The notes below the pieces were generated by a model. That model saw nothing but the letters and a program-made list of their open reading frames with translations, made no database searches and had not been told where the DNA came from. A stretch of 64,000 nt of DNA, taken from UMGS1279 sp045630265. GTDB lineage: Bacteria > Bacillota > Clostridia > Oscillospirales > Acutalibacteraceae. Below, in pieces: positions 40,990 to 50,600 of this stretch (its first letter is position 1; every line of letters begins with the position of its first letter). The translations under genes and the position numbers were made by a program. The stretch covers positions 1 to 64,000 of the forward strand of contig JAZQSV010000005.1 in assembly GCA_045630265.1 (NCBI GenBank). Reading direction: 5' to 3'.

Positions 40990-42093
40990 TTATAGTACAT
41001 TATATTTTTTAATTATTTTAACAAGCTCGTCCTTGCTTTGTAAATTTGCGGTTGTAAGCATTTTCTTAATACGGTATTTAACAGTACTGACCGAAATAAA
41101 CAAATCATCCGCCGTTTGGGCGGTGGTTTCACCCTTTAAAAGGCCCCGCATAATGCGGCGGTCAATATCGTCCCACATACGAAGAAGCTCTTCCGTTTGC
41201 AGTATCATAAGCACGTCGTTATCGGTGTCGTAAAGGGGCATGCTTCCGTCGTGGCGGCTTTGATGGTGCATTTTTTTAAATTTCAGCGAGCCGGTAGACT
41301 GCCTTTCAATAATGGGGCACTCCACCGAAACGGATGAGCCCTTAATGTCAGTATTTTTTTGCAAAAACTGGTGTAGCTTTACGGCCTGCTTTCCAAGTAG
41401 AGAAAAGTCGCTGTCTACCGTTGTTATGGATGGAGTTATACACTCGGCGGCAGAGGAACTGCCAAAACCGATTATGTAAATATCCTCGGGCACCTTAACT
41501 TCGCGCTCTTCAAGCCACTTTAAAAGATAAATGGCGGCGGTATCGCTTGTACAAACCACGGCATTATAGCGGTGTAAGCTAAGTTCCAACGTTTTTGCAC
41601 AGTCTAAAAGAGAGGTATCTTTATAAACGTCGTTAACGGTGGTGTTAAGACCAAAATACCTTGTAACACCCAAAAACTCCTCTGCCTTTACGTTGTCTGA
41701 ATGTGTTTCCTCATTACCGCCGAAAAGGGCAATTTTGTGCCTTCGGGCGCCTACCAGGCAGTTAACAATGCTATACATTGATTTTTTAATTGCAAAAGAA
41801 ACGCTACCTGCAGCACCAAGCATTTCGGCATCTTTATCGGGGGCGGCATTAACTAAAATTGGCTCAATTCCCTTTGATTTTAGGCGGATACAGGTGCTTT
41901 CCATCCACTGCGATGAATAGCCAACCGCCAAAACAAGCCGCCTTGGAAATTCTTCGCTCGTTTCAAGCCGTCCGCCATTATAATCTAAAACAGTAAGGTT
42001 TTTCTTTTGGGCCTCTTTGTCGATACCCACAAGAATATCCGACATCCAGTACCCTTCCAAACCAACCTGCTCACAGGTTACGTAAATATTCAT
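40990..42093 (-). CDS. Sugar-sensor regulator with C-terminal LuxR-type HTH
   Basis: 367-residue regulator with reversed LacI logic. The N-terminal 270 residues are a periplasmic-binding-protein-like sensor (VGIDKEAQKKNL, IALFGGNEETHSDN, AVVCTSDTAAIYLLKWLEE, IIGFGSSSAAECITPSITTVD) with no leading LacI helix-turn-helix. The last 60 residues form a LuxR/NarL-like HTH (TTAQTADDLFISVSTVKYRIKKML). It is first in the eda-kdgK operon and presumably senses a uronate-derived sugar. DNA target and ligand are inferred. A weak GGAA precedes the ATG. Confidence 0.8.
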   Translation of the reverse strand: MNIYVTCEQVGLEGYWMSDILVGIDKEAQKKNLTVLDYNGGRLETSEEFPRRLVLAVGYSSQWMESTCIRLKSKGIEPILVNAAPDKDAEMLGAAGSVSFAIKKSMYSIVNCLVGARRHKIALFGGNEETHSDNVKAEEFLGVTRYFGLNTTVNDVYKDTSLLDCAKTLELSLHRYNAVVCTSDTAAIYLLKWLEEREVKVPEDIYIIGFGSSSAAECITPSITTVDSDFSLLGKQAVKLHQFLQKNTDIKGSSVSVECPIIERQSTGSLKFKKMHHQSRHDGSMPLYDTDNDVLMILQTEELLRMWDDIDRRIMRGLLKGETTAQTADDLFISVSTVKYRIKKMLTTANLQSKDELVKIIKKYNVL

Positions 42094-42226
42094 AAAATCA
42101 TTCCAATATAAATAAGGTAAGGCAAAGTTGCCATTTTTACAAAAGGGGGCAAAATTTTACCCTACTTTAATTATACACCGAATTTTTTGGAAATACTATA
42201 CCTAATTTTAAAAAAGAGGTGTTTTT

Positions 42227-42586
42227 TTGAAAAAAGCAGGTAATTTTGCACGGAGATTTTTGTACGGCACGGTGGCAGGGTGCCTTAACGGACTTTTCGG
42301 CGCAGGCGGCGGCGTGGTGTTAGTTCCGCTGCTTATAAAAGAGGGTTTTGAAAGAAAAAAAGCCCACAAAAATGCGGTGGCGATAATACTGCCCATAACC
42401 TTTTTAAGTGCCACACTTTACATTTTAAGGGGGAATGTTGCCCCTGCAGATGCACTGAAATATGTTCCCGGAGGACTAATTGGCGCTATTGTTGGCAGTT
42501 TTTTAATAAACAAACTCCCTGTTAAGGTTATAAGGCGCATTTTTGCTTTGTTTATGATTTGGGCGGGATGGAGGTTAGTGTTTTGA
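42227..42586 (+). CDS. TSUP (TauE/SafE) permease, first half
   Basis: 119-residue membrane protein with about four segments and the family N-terminal motif GTVAGCLNGLFGAGGGVVLVPLL. It is half the size of a normal TauE/SafE carrier and pairs with the next gene. The start is a TTG behind AGAGGTG. TSUP proteins move sulfite, sulfonates or other small anions; substrate unknown. The stop overlaps the next start by 3 bases. Confidence 0.85.
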   Translation: MKKAGNFARRFLYGTVAGCLNGLFGAGGGVVLVPLLIKEGFERKKAHKNAVAIILPITFLSATLYILRGNVAPADALKYVPGGLIGAIVGSFLINKLPVKVIRRIFALFMIWAGWRLVF

Positions 42587-42996
42587 GTGAGGTTTTAGTA
42601 CTTTTTCTCGCATCCTTTTTGTCGGGGGTAATAGGCGCCATGGGTCTTGGCGGCGGTGGTGTACTAATACTTTATTTAACTATTTTTTTAAAGATGGAGC
42701 AGCTTGCCGCGCAAGGCACAAATCTTATATTTTTTATTCCAATAGCCCTTTTAGCGGTGGTTATTTACGCGGCTAAAAGGCAAATAGAGTATAAAAAAAT
42801 TCTCCCCTTTATTTTGGGTGGACTTCCAACTACATTGTTCGCGGGATTTATAGCAAACAAAATGGATACTACTTTGCTTTCCAAAATTTTTGGTGGCTTT
42901 GTGCTTTTGTTTGGACTTTGGCAGCTTTTTAAAAGGGATGATAAAACTAAAAAATCAGAAAAACAGGCAAAAGAACAGACTCTTAAGAGTAATTGA
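42583..42996 (+). CDS. TSUP (TauE/SafE) permease, second half
   Basis: 137-residue membrane protein with motif LSGVIGAMGLGGGGVLILYL and about four segments. It starts at TTG 42583 inside TTGA, overlapping the stop of the first half, with GGAGG eight bases before. The two short proteins, translated together, probably assemble as a heterodimer equal to one full transporter. The lysine-rich C-terminus is cytoplasmic. Confidence 0.85.
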   Translation: MSEVLVLFLASFLSGVIGAMGLGGGGVLILYLTIFLKMEQLAAQGTNLIFFIPIALLAVVIYAAKRQIEYKKILPFILGGLPTTLFAGFIANKMDTTLLSKIFGGFVLLFGLWQLFKRDDKTKKSEKQAKEQTLKSN

Positions 42997-43021
42997 CGGG
43001 CAATATTCTTTGTGATATAAT
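42993..43021 (+). promoter_or_regulatory. Promoter of the CCA transferase operon
   Basis: TTGACG (42993-42998), 17 bases, TATAAT (43016-43021). It sits at the 3' end of the TSUP gene and rules out upstream in-frame starts of the next gene. Confidence 0.82.
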
Positions 43022-43058
43022 GGTAAGAAAGAATATAAAAAAGGGGGCCGCTTTAAAA

Positions 43059-44312
43059 GTGAATGAAAAAAGTGCTTTGAATAAAAATGCCCCCATTTTT
43101 CTTACCGATGGCGCAAAACAAGTAATGGATATTTTCGACGCTGCGGGAGTAGAGGCATTTTTTGTGGGCGGTGCAGTAAGGGATAGTTTGCTTTTTAAAA
43201 AAAGTGATGATTTTGATATTACAACCGCCGCCACGCCCGATGAAATAGTTTCTCTTTTTAAAGATTTTAAGGTTGTCCTTACGGGCGAAAAGCACGGCAC
43301 AGTAACGGTGGTTACCGAAAGCGGACCTATTGAGATTACTACATACAGAAAAGACGGAGAATATACCGATAATCGCCATCCTGACAGCGTTTCCTTTTCG
43401 TCTGATTTGAAGGAAGATTTGGCTCGCCGCGATTTTACAATAAACGCGCTTTGCTATCATCCGAAGAAGGGTTATACCGACCTTTTTGGAGGACTTTGCG
43501 ACCTGGAAAGCCAACTCCTAAAGGCGGTGGGCGACCCATATAAAAGGTTTAATGAGGATGCGCTTCGCATTTTAAGGGCTATAAGGTTTTCCGCTACCTT
43601 GGGGTTTAGCATTGAAGAAAAAACAAGCGAAGCAATTTTCGCCCTAGCAGAGCAAATAAAAAGCGTTTCAAGGGAAAGAATTTATACAGAATTTAAGAAA
43701 ACCCTGCTTGGAGATTTCGCAGGCGCGGTGCTTGAAAAATATCTTCCTGCGCTTTCAAACGGCATAGAACCGTTCATGACGGCTAAGGATAAAAAAATAG
43801 ATTTTTCCGCCGTTGACAACTCCGAAAAGGACGTTGTTCTTCGCATTTGCTGTTTTGTGGTGGCGCTTGGAAAATCGGCAGAATTTTCCAAAGAATTACT
43901 TTTATATCTTAAAAGCGACAGAAAAACACAAAAAGACGCCTTTTTCGTGCTTCAGGGCTTTTATGACGGCCTACCTGAAAACAGTTACGATCTGAAGCTA
44001 CTTTTAAACAGGTACGAAAAAGAAAACACCGTTAAAATTATACTTTTGCATAAAGCGGTGGGAAATTTAAGCAATGCCAAAGCCGAAACGTTGCTTTCAA
44101 AGATCTTTAAAATAATAGAAAAGAGAGAATGTTATCGCATTAAGGATTTAGCGGCAAGCGGCAATGACCTTTTACCCTTAGGCTTTAAGGAAAAGGCGGT
44201 GGGCGAAACATTAAACACCTTGCTTTTTGCGGTAATGTCGGGAGAAGCGGAAAACGAAAAAAGCGCCCTTATAAAATGGGCAGAGCAAAACAGAAAAGAA
44301 AACATAAACTAA
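43059..44312 (+). CDS. cca: CCA tRNA nucleotidyltransferase
   Basis: 417-residue class II polymerase that adds or repairs the 3' CCA of tRNA. The head domain has FFVGGAVRDSLL and the metal pair DDFDITT; ARRDFTINALCY, the B/A-like region EDALRILRAIRF and the fingers RERIYTEF follow. I place the start at the GTG at 43059 because the promoter at 42993-43021 lies inside the longer ORF; GGGGG is upstream of it. A C-terminal HD-like helical part is present without a clear HD motif. Confidence 0.92.
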   Translation: MNEKSALNKNAPIFLTDGAKQVMDIFDAAGVEAFFVGGAVRDSLLFKKSDDFDITTAATPDEIVSLFKDFKVVLTGEKHGTVTVVTESGPIEITTYRKDGEYTDNRHPDSVSFSSDLKEDLARRDFTINALCYHPKKGYTDLFGGLCDLESQLLKAVGDPYKRFNEDALRILRAIRFSATLGFSIEEKTSEAIFALAEQIKSVSRERIYTEFKKTLLGDFAGAVLEKYLPALSNGIEPFMTAKDKKIDFSAVDNSEKDVVLRICCFVVALGKSAEFSKELLLYLKSDRKTQKDAFFVLQGFYDGLPENSYDLKLLLNRYEKENTVKIILLHKAVGNLSNAKAETLLSKIFKIIEKRECYRIKDLAASGNDLLPLGFKEKAVGETLNTLLFAVMSGEAENEKSALIKWAEQNRKENIN

Positions 44313-44328
44313 AGGAGAAGTGTTTGTC

Positions 44329-44952
44329 TTGAGAAAAAAGTTGATTTTAGCGGAGAATGCAAACCTGTTTGCAGAAACCGAAAGAAAACAAATAGAAAAT
44401 GAAACACTTAAAATTAAGCTTGAGGAAGAAAAGGTAAAATGTAAAGATTTGTCTAAAGAAAACGAAAAGCTTATGTCAAAAATAAGCGAACTTTTGCTTG
44501 AAATAAAGGAAAAGGACGAAAAAATTCATATTTTGGCAAACTCTCCCAAAAAGATGGATATTTTGGAGAAAAAAGAAGGAACAAGCGAAACACCCAATTT
44601 AGCAGAAGAGGTTAAAGCCGAACCGGAAGAGAACGGTCAAACCGTATTAGAGACCGACAGTAAAGAGGAAAAAAGCAGCGAAATAACCGCCGAAGATAGA
44701 AAAATACTTATGGAAAAGGGTGCCGCCGCCATTTCTGAGGTTACCAGAGTGGTTGCGGGGGTTTATACAAGATGCGAAGATTTAAGCGCTGAGGAGGCGG
44801 AGAAAATTTACAGTCTGGCCCTTGGCAAAAATGAAACCTTTAAAATTAAGGTTTCAAACCTCCTTGTGGAAAAGGGGGAAGTCCAGGCCCTTTTAATTCT
44901 CCTAGAGGAAATGACAAGGGACGCAAAAAAACAAATAGAAGAGCTTATTTAG
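44329..44952 (+). CDS. Coiled-coil protein of unknown function
   Basis: About 207 residues. Residues 10-75 are a heptad-rich coiled coil (ETLKIKLEEEKVKCKDLSK). An acidic low-complexity linker follows, then a C-terminal helical segment. No signal peptide or membrane span. It starts 16 bases after cca behind AAAGGAG, at TTG 44329 (or GTG 44320, which is only 2 bases from the site), so it is cotranscribed. It could be a structural or scaffold protein; no family is recognised. Confidence 0.6.
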   Translation: MRKKLILAENANLFAETERKQIENETLKIKLEEEKVKCKDLSKENEKLMSKISELLLEIKEKDEKIHILANSPKKMDILEKKEGTSETPNLAEEVKAEPEENGQTVLETDSKEEKSSEITAEDRKILMEKGAAAISEVTRVVAGVYTRCEDLSAEEAEKIYSLALGKNETFKIKVSNLLVEKGEVQALLILLEEMTRDAKKQIEELI

Positions 44953-44972
44953 AATAAAATATTAAAACAATA

Positions 44973-45000
44973 AAGCACCGCAGATTTTTCTGCGGTGCTT
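44973..45000. terminator. Bidirectional terminator
   Basis: AAGCACCGCAGA at 44973-44984 pairs with TCTGCGGTGCTT at 44989-45000. It lies between convergent genes. Confidence 0.85.
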
Positions 45001-45015
45001 ATTTTTGCCTTTTAC

Positions 45016-47577
45016 TTAATTAGTATAAATACCTAATTCAATACCTGTATAGTAGTGCTTTAGAATTTGCACGTAGGTAAGTCCGTTTTGCGCATAATAG
45101 TTTGCACCAACCTGACTCATGCCTACGCCGTGCCCGTATCCCTTAACAACCAAGGTAAATTTATCGTCGATTTTGTTGTAGGAAATGGTATAAGCGCTGG
45201 AGCGTATTTCGTAATTTAAAATATTTGTACGCATATAGGTGCCCTTTTTCTCTGCCCCGCCAATGTTAATTGTTTTAACGTAGACGCCGCTTGAGTCATA
45301 GGTGCAGCTAAACCAGCGGGACTTGTCGGCAATTTTTGTAAGGTCAACACCCATGGCCGCCTTTACCCTTGCCGCCAGTTCGGATGCGGAATAGGTTTTA
45401 ATGGTCTGGAACTTGTCGGCGTTTTTATCAACCGAGGAGTCAACGCTTTTTAAATAGGGCAGTTGAGCCGACCAAATGCTTGAACTGTCAGCCGTTTTTC
45501 CTGCCGAAATCGGGAAATAGTAGGTTTGAATAACCTTGCCCTCATAAAGGGCTACAACACCCGCTACGCTGTTAGCGGCCGAAACCGCTCTTGCGCCCGC
45601 AGTTTTCATGGGTGCGCTTGGAACGCTGCCCGAAGCGGCGCCGTTGGCAAGAAGCCAGGAGTATGCCGCAACAGCCTGGGCCTTAAGGGCTTCCTCGTGG
45701 AAGTGTGAGCCCATTTCCGCCTCAACAACCATAGCAACCGCTTCATTTGCGGGGAGCGAAAGAGTATCACCCGTCAAAGTGTTTTTAATGGTAAGAGTGG
45801 GCAGATTTAAGGTTTCAAGCGGCGGAACGCTTGGTGCCGTGCCGTCAACATTTGGAATAGTGGGAGCAGGAGTCGGGGTAATCTCAACGTAGGAGGAGGT
45901 TGGTGCCTCTTGCTCAAAGCGGTCGGTATTTTGCGGCGCTTTACTGCTTGTGGGCTCGGACGGAATCGGATTTGAGGAGGTGTCAACAATCTCCTGCAAG
46001 GGGGAACTTTCGGTAGATGAAGTGTCGGAAGGATTGGGCAACTCTATGGTCGGATTTGAGTCCAAATCCACCATGGGCATTTCACCTGTGCGCACCTTGC
46101 GACCTACAATTACTGTTCTAGAACCTTTTTCCTCGCCTACTACCGTTACAAGCTCGTCCGAGGAGGTAACGTCAATATTTGTAGTTATTTGCGATTTTTC
46201 TTTTACCTTTTCAACGTAGTTTAAAAAGGCGGTATCGTCAAAAAAGGCGGTCTCAAAATCCGGCTTTTTGCTATTCGTCTCAGAGTAAACAGCAACAATT
46301 TTAAAGCGCTGTTCAAGAAAGAGGGTATCGAAGGTAAAAACGAGGGAGTTTTTATACTTTTCTTCACTTAAAAAGGATTTAAGGTCGGAAAATGCCGAAT
46401 TTTCGCCGTCGCCCTTACCGTAAATTATAACGTTTCTTGAATATGTATCCTCTTCAATTTCGCAGTGGGTATAGGGGGTGCCAATGGTACTTATGGTCCC
46501 CTCAAAGAGATGATTTTTATAGAAATTATCGGGCTTGCCTTTAGAAGAAACAACGGGGAAACTAATATTTGTTTCGGGAATACTTAGCCAACCCACCACG
46601 TCGTCGTTGGTTTTATAAAGCATACCGAATTTGTAGTTCATATTTTCGGGAAGCTTATCCCAACTTCTACCGTAAAGGGAGGTAATTTCGGTAAGAACCC
46701 TTTGGTAATGCATGGGCTGGTAAACAAATTTATATCCGAAAAATGCTGAAAGTAAAACCAAAAGTACAAGTAAAACGGCAACAATGCTTTTAAGTGCCTT
46801 GCGTGGCTTTTTGTGGGGCCTTTCTTCATTTTCTACTATATAGTCAAGGGGGAGCTTATTTTCCTCATAGTTTTCAGGTTGTTCTAAAACCACAAAGCCC
46901 TCACCGTTTTTGCCTGTTTTAAGCACAATAGAGGAGTTAGCGTCTTCCTCGGAGCTTTCGGTAGAGATTGGTGCTTCATTTACCTGCTCGGCCATTTTTG
47001 GCTCTGAAGTATTTTGCTCTTTTGGCTTTTGTTCGGCAAGCTCCTTTGCGGTAATGCTTTTGGTTTCTATCTTATTTGTGTTTGTTTCATTTATTTCCTG
47101 TGCGGTGGGCACCTTGCCCACAAGCATTTTAAGGTAGGGGCAAACAAGGAAGGATAAAAGCTCGTGCCTGATATCCCTGTCGGCGGTTAGCATTATAATG
47201 GACTGGTCGTTATTTTCTAGTACACAACCGCCCAAAACACCGCCCTTTGTTATTAAAGGAATTGCTCTTTCGGGCAGGGCATATTCGGTGTCAAGGGGCA
47301 TATTATAAGCGGTTGTATCCACCGTTTTTTCCACAAAGCCGGTGGCCTTAGAGATAATTGAGGGCAGGTAGTCAGCATCTAACGGATTAAAACTTCCTAC
47401 CACTATAATAACGCGGCTTCTGACAACACCCTTGCTAAGAGCGGCAAGAAACTGCGCTCTTGAGTGGGTTATATGGCTTAAAAACCTGATATTGGCACAG
47501 CCGCAAATATCAAATTCCATTTTAAAATCTGTTGTGCCGTTTAGGTATATAACCTCAAGGGTTAAATCAGGAACCAT
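45016..47577 (-). CDS. Degenerate CinA-like/pseudo-sortase/SpoIID fusion
   Basis: 853 residues in four parts. Residues 1-110 resemble the molybdopterin-binding-like fold of CinA in decayed form (VVRSRVIIVVGSFNPLDADYL). A charged linker and a membrane span at about 262-282 follow. Residues about 310-495 have the class B sortase layout (DVVGWLSIPETNISFPVV, NFYKNHLFEG) but the catalytic His is Lys (IYGKGD, residue 388) and the catalytic Cys is Val (near 480); only the Arg region GRKVR remains. After a Ser/Pro/Thr linker, residues about 600-850 are SpoIID (AMVVEAEMGSHFHEEALKAQ, GYGHGVGMSQVGANYYA), a peptidoglycan glycan-cleaving domain of sporulation. It mirrors the adjacent CinA-sortase protein. 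Confidence 0.85.
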   Translation of the reverse strand: MVPDLTLEVIYLNGTTDFKMEFDICGCANIRFLSHITHSRAQFLAALSKGVVRSRVIIVVGSFNPLDADYLPSIISKATGFVEKTVDTTAYNMPLDTEYALPERAIPLITKGGVLGGCVLENNDQSIIMLTADRDIRHELLSFLVCPYLKMLVGKVPTAQEINETNTNKIETKSITAKELAEQKPKEQNTSEPKMAEQVNEAPISTESSEEDANSSIVLKTGKNGEGFVVLEQPENYEENKLPLDYIVENEERPHKKPRKALKSIVAVLLVLLVLLSAFFGYKFVYQPMHYQRVLTEITSLYGRSWDKLPENMNYKFGMLYKTNDDVVGWLSIPETNISFPVVSSKGKPDNFYKNHLFEGTISTIGTPYTHCEIEEDTYSRNVIIYGKGDGENSAFSDLKSFLSEEKYKNSLVFTFDTLFLEQRFKIVAVYSETNSKKPDFETAFFDDTAFLNYVEKVKEKSQITTNIDVTSSDELVTVVGEEKGSRTVIVGRKVRTGEMPMVDLDSNPTIELPNPSDTSSTESSPLQEIVDTSSNPIPSEPTSSKAPQNTDRFEQEAPTSSYVEITPTPAPTIPNVDGTAPSVPPLETLNLPTLTIKNTLTGDTLSLPANEAVAMVVEAEMGSHFHEEALKAQAVAAYSWLLANGAASGSVPSAPMKTAGARAVSAANSVAGVVALYEGKVIQTYYFPISAGKTADSSSIWSAQLPYLKSVDSSVDKNADKFQTIKTYSASELAARVKAAMGVDLTKIADKSRWFSCTYDSSGVYVKTINIGGAEKKGTYMRTNILNYEIRSSAYTISYNKIDDKFTLVVKGYGHGVGMSQVGANYYAQNGLTYVQILKHYYTGIELGIYTN

Positions 47578-47639
47578 TGTAAAACCGCCTTTCGTAAAGG
47601 TTGTCGAAACAACAAAATTTTTATGCTATTTTGTCCTAA

Positions 47640-50600
47640 TCAAGGCGCAGGGGTAGAGCCCTGTTCTGCGGGAGATGTTGCTTCACCAGAAGTAGTGGTG
47701 TTTTCGGCGCCTTCGGTAGTACCTTCCCCTGCGGGGGGAGTTGTTCCTTCGCCACCGGAGGAGGTTGTACCCTCAGAGGGTGTTTCGGCAGCGGGAGGAG
47801 TAGTGCCCTCTCCTTCAGAAGGAGTTTCTGCCGCGGGAGGTGTGGTGCCGCTATCGGAAGAGGTTTCGCCGGTGGGTGGCGTAGTAGTCTCTTCTCCGTC
47901 GGACGGACTGTTCGGTGTGGGAGTTACAAGTGTAGCACCACCGCCTGTGCCGGAAGCCGATGTGGTGTTTTCGGGTGCGCCAATGTGGTCGTATATATTG
48001 GAAGAGGTCTCGATGTCGGTTGGGATATCTAACGGAACGTCGGGAGTGGGAGAAATATCCGACTCGGTGCCGCCAGGAGTTTCATTGGGGTTTTGCTGAC
48101 CCTTTTTCTCGTACCAAGCCGCAGGATAATGCGGCGCAGGGTTAACCGAAGCTACAATAGGTGTATAGTAGTCATCCTCACTTCTTACCTTTCTTGCCAT
48201 AACAACAAGCTTTGCGTCTTTAAAATCATAAGCGCAGGTTGAAAGGGTAAGGATTTCATCATCGAAATGAACGTCAATATTGGTAGTAATAACACTACGT
48301 TTTCTAAGTTCGCTTACAAAGTTTACAAACTCGGCTTCGTTTTTAAATGCGGATTGTCTATATTCAAAAACCTGTCCGTTATCACTTTCGGGAAGCGAGT
48401 TGGTAATAAATACCGCAAACACCTTATATGTTGCCTTATTGTAAATGGTGTTAAAATCAAAGGTGGGGTGCTCTTTGTAGAAGGAATAATCAAGGTATTT
48501 TTTAAGCTGACCAAACATAGAGCCATCTCTCATACTATGTCCGTAAATTACAATGTTACGACCATTTCTGGAAGAGCCAATTTGAGAAACCATATCAAGA
48601 TAGAGTGCACCATAGCGGTTGCGCTCTTTGTTCATATCGTGGTTTAGATAAAAATCGTTATTGTCGGTCTGATAAACAGGGTAGTCTATTTTAGTGTCGT
48701 CAATTTTAATCCAGCCCTTAATGTCGGGATTTTGGGCTTTAAGCTCACTAAATGCCAAAAGGTGTCCATCGGCATCCCTTGTTTCACCCTTTGCGGTATC
48801 AGCCGCGTGGTAAACGGCCGAAAGGTCGTTATAAATATTTTCCACCTTTGTTCCTGTAGAGATATAGGAAATAAGGAAAACAACCGAGCAAACCAGAACA
48901 AGGAATGAAGCAAGGAAAGCGGTTTTTCTAACCTTCTCAGCGCGCGAATCTTTTTTATTTGGGAAAAGCGCAAAAAATGCAGATTTTTTAACCTCCTTGT
49001 CAGAAACCGACCTATTTTGTTTAGCTTTTTCCTTTTTAATCTTTTCGGGCTTTGCAGGTTTGGTATTACGTTTATTTTTTTGTAGATTGCGCTTTTTCTC
49101 GCTGCGGAAAATATGTGTTTCGCCACCCATTATGGCAAGGTCGTTTGCAAAAAGCAGGGATATATCATTCGTAGGTTCCTTTGCGGTGGCGGTGGCGTTA
49201 TCTTCGTCTTGCTCTGCAAGTGCAGGGGCCACCTCTGTATCAAAAAGGGAAATTTGGGCGGTGGAATCCTCTACCTCGGTAGACACAGCAGTTTCCTCCA
49301 AGGTTTCTTCATACCTTTCCTTTTTGGGCGACTCATCAAAATCAAATTCAGAGTCAAGGTCCTTTTGGTCTGATGAAAGGGGAAACTCGTCATTTTCCAT
49401 AAGTGCAATGAGGCGAAGCATTTCCTCATCACCAAAGGAAAGTTTTTTCTGAAGCTCTCTGAATTTTTCGGGAATCCTTCCCTCTAATGAAAGGGGTGCG
49501 GCTTCAGGGAGATAATATCCCTCCATTAAATTTATGGGGTCGCCAAGATAGGTGCCAAAGGAAAGCAAATCCTCAGCATTTTCAAGGTAGCGGCGCACCA
49601 TATCAAGAGCCGTAGAGGTTGCCATAATTCGGGTGTTGTCCCTATCCATGCCACGGCACATAATTTTTCTAACGTATACCTTACTACCGTCACTAATTGC
49701 AATGTAAACAAGGCCTGCGGGCTTGCCTTCGCTTTGTCCGGGACCTGCAACTCCCGTAATACCAACACCAACGTCGGCCTTACTAACCTCGCGGATGCCA
49801 ACCGCCATTTGTGCCGCAACCTCACTTGATACGGCACCTTCTTTTTCAATTACCTTTTCTGAAACGCCAAGGGTGTTAACCTTAATGTGGTTTGCGTAGG
49901 CGCTAACTCCCATATCAAAAACCAAGGAAGAGCCGGGCACCTCGGTTAAACGGCTGGAAAGCATACCTGCAGTGCAAGATTCGGCCACACCGATTTTCCT
50001 ACCCTGACGGGATAAAAGCGCCACAACCTTTTCTTGCAGGGTTTCGTCGGTTATAGTATATACGTTTGTACCAAACTGTTTAATAAGCTTTTCTACAAAG
50101 GGCTTAACCACAGTTTTTGCTGCAGATTCGCTCTCTGCCTTTGCTGTTACCCTTATTTGCACCTCTCCTGAATGGGCATAGGTAGAAACGGTGGGATTTT
50201 GGCTATGCAAAAGCTCACCGCACTGTGTTGCAACCAAGGATTCACCAATTCCGAAAACTCTGACGCTTTCGGAATAAATAACCTCATCGGAAAGGGATTT
50301 TAAAAATGGCAGAACGTACTCCTCAAACATAGGAACAAGCTCTTTCGGTGGGCCGGGAAGCAGAATGAATTTATTTTTAGAGTTTTCCACAATATAACCC
50401 GGAGCGGTGCCAAATCTATTTTCCAAAACTCTTGCGCCCCTTATGGTAAGGGCCTGTTTTTTGTTATTTTCACTCATTACCCTGCCGGTTTTGGCAAAAA
50501 ACTGCTCAATTAAGGCAAGGGAACGTGTGTGCAGTTCAAGCGGAAGATGAAGCGCTTCGGCAACCACCTCTTTGGTAAGGTCGTCTTCTGTCGGGCCAAG

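Noticed and set aside
47640..48100. Plus-strand Val/Ser/Pro-rich ORF opposite the CinA-sortase tail
   Set aside because: It is the complement of the Pro/Thr/Glu repeats and has no independent coding evidence.
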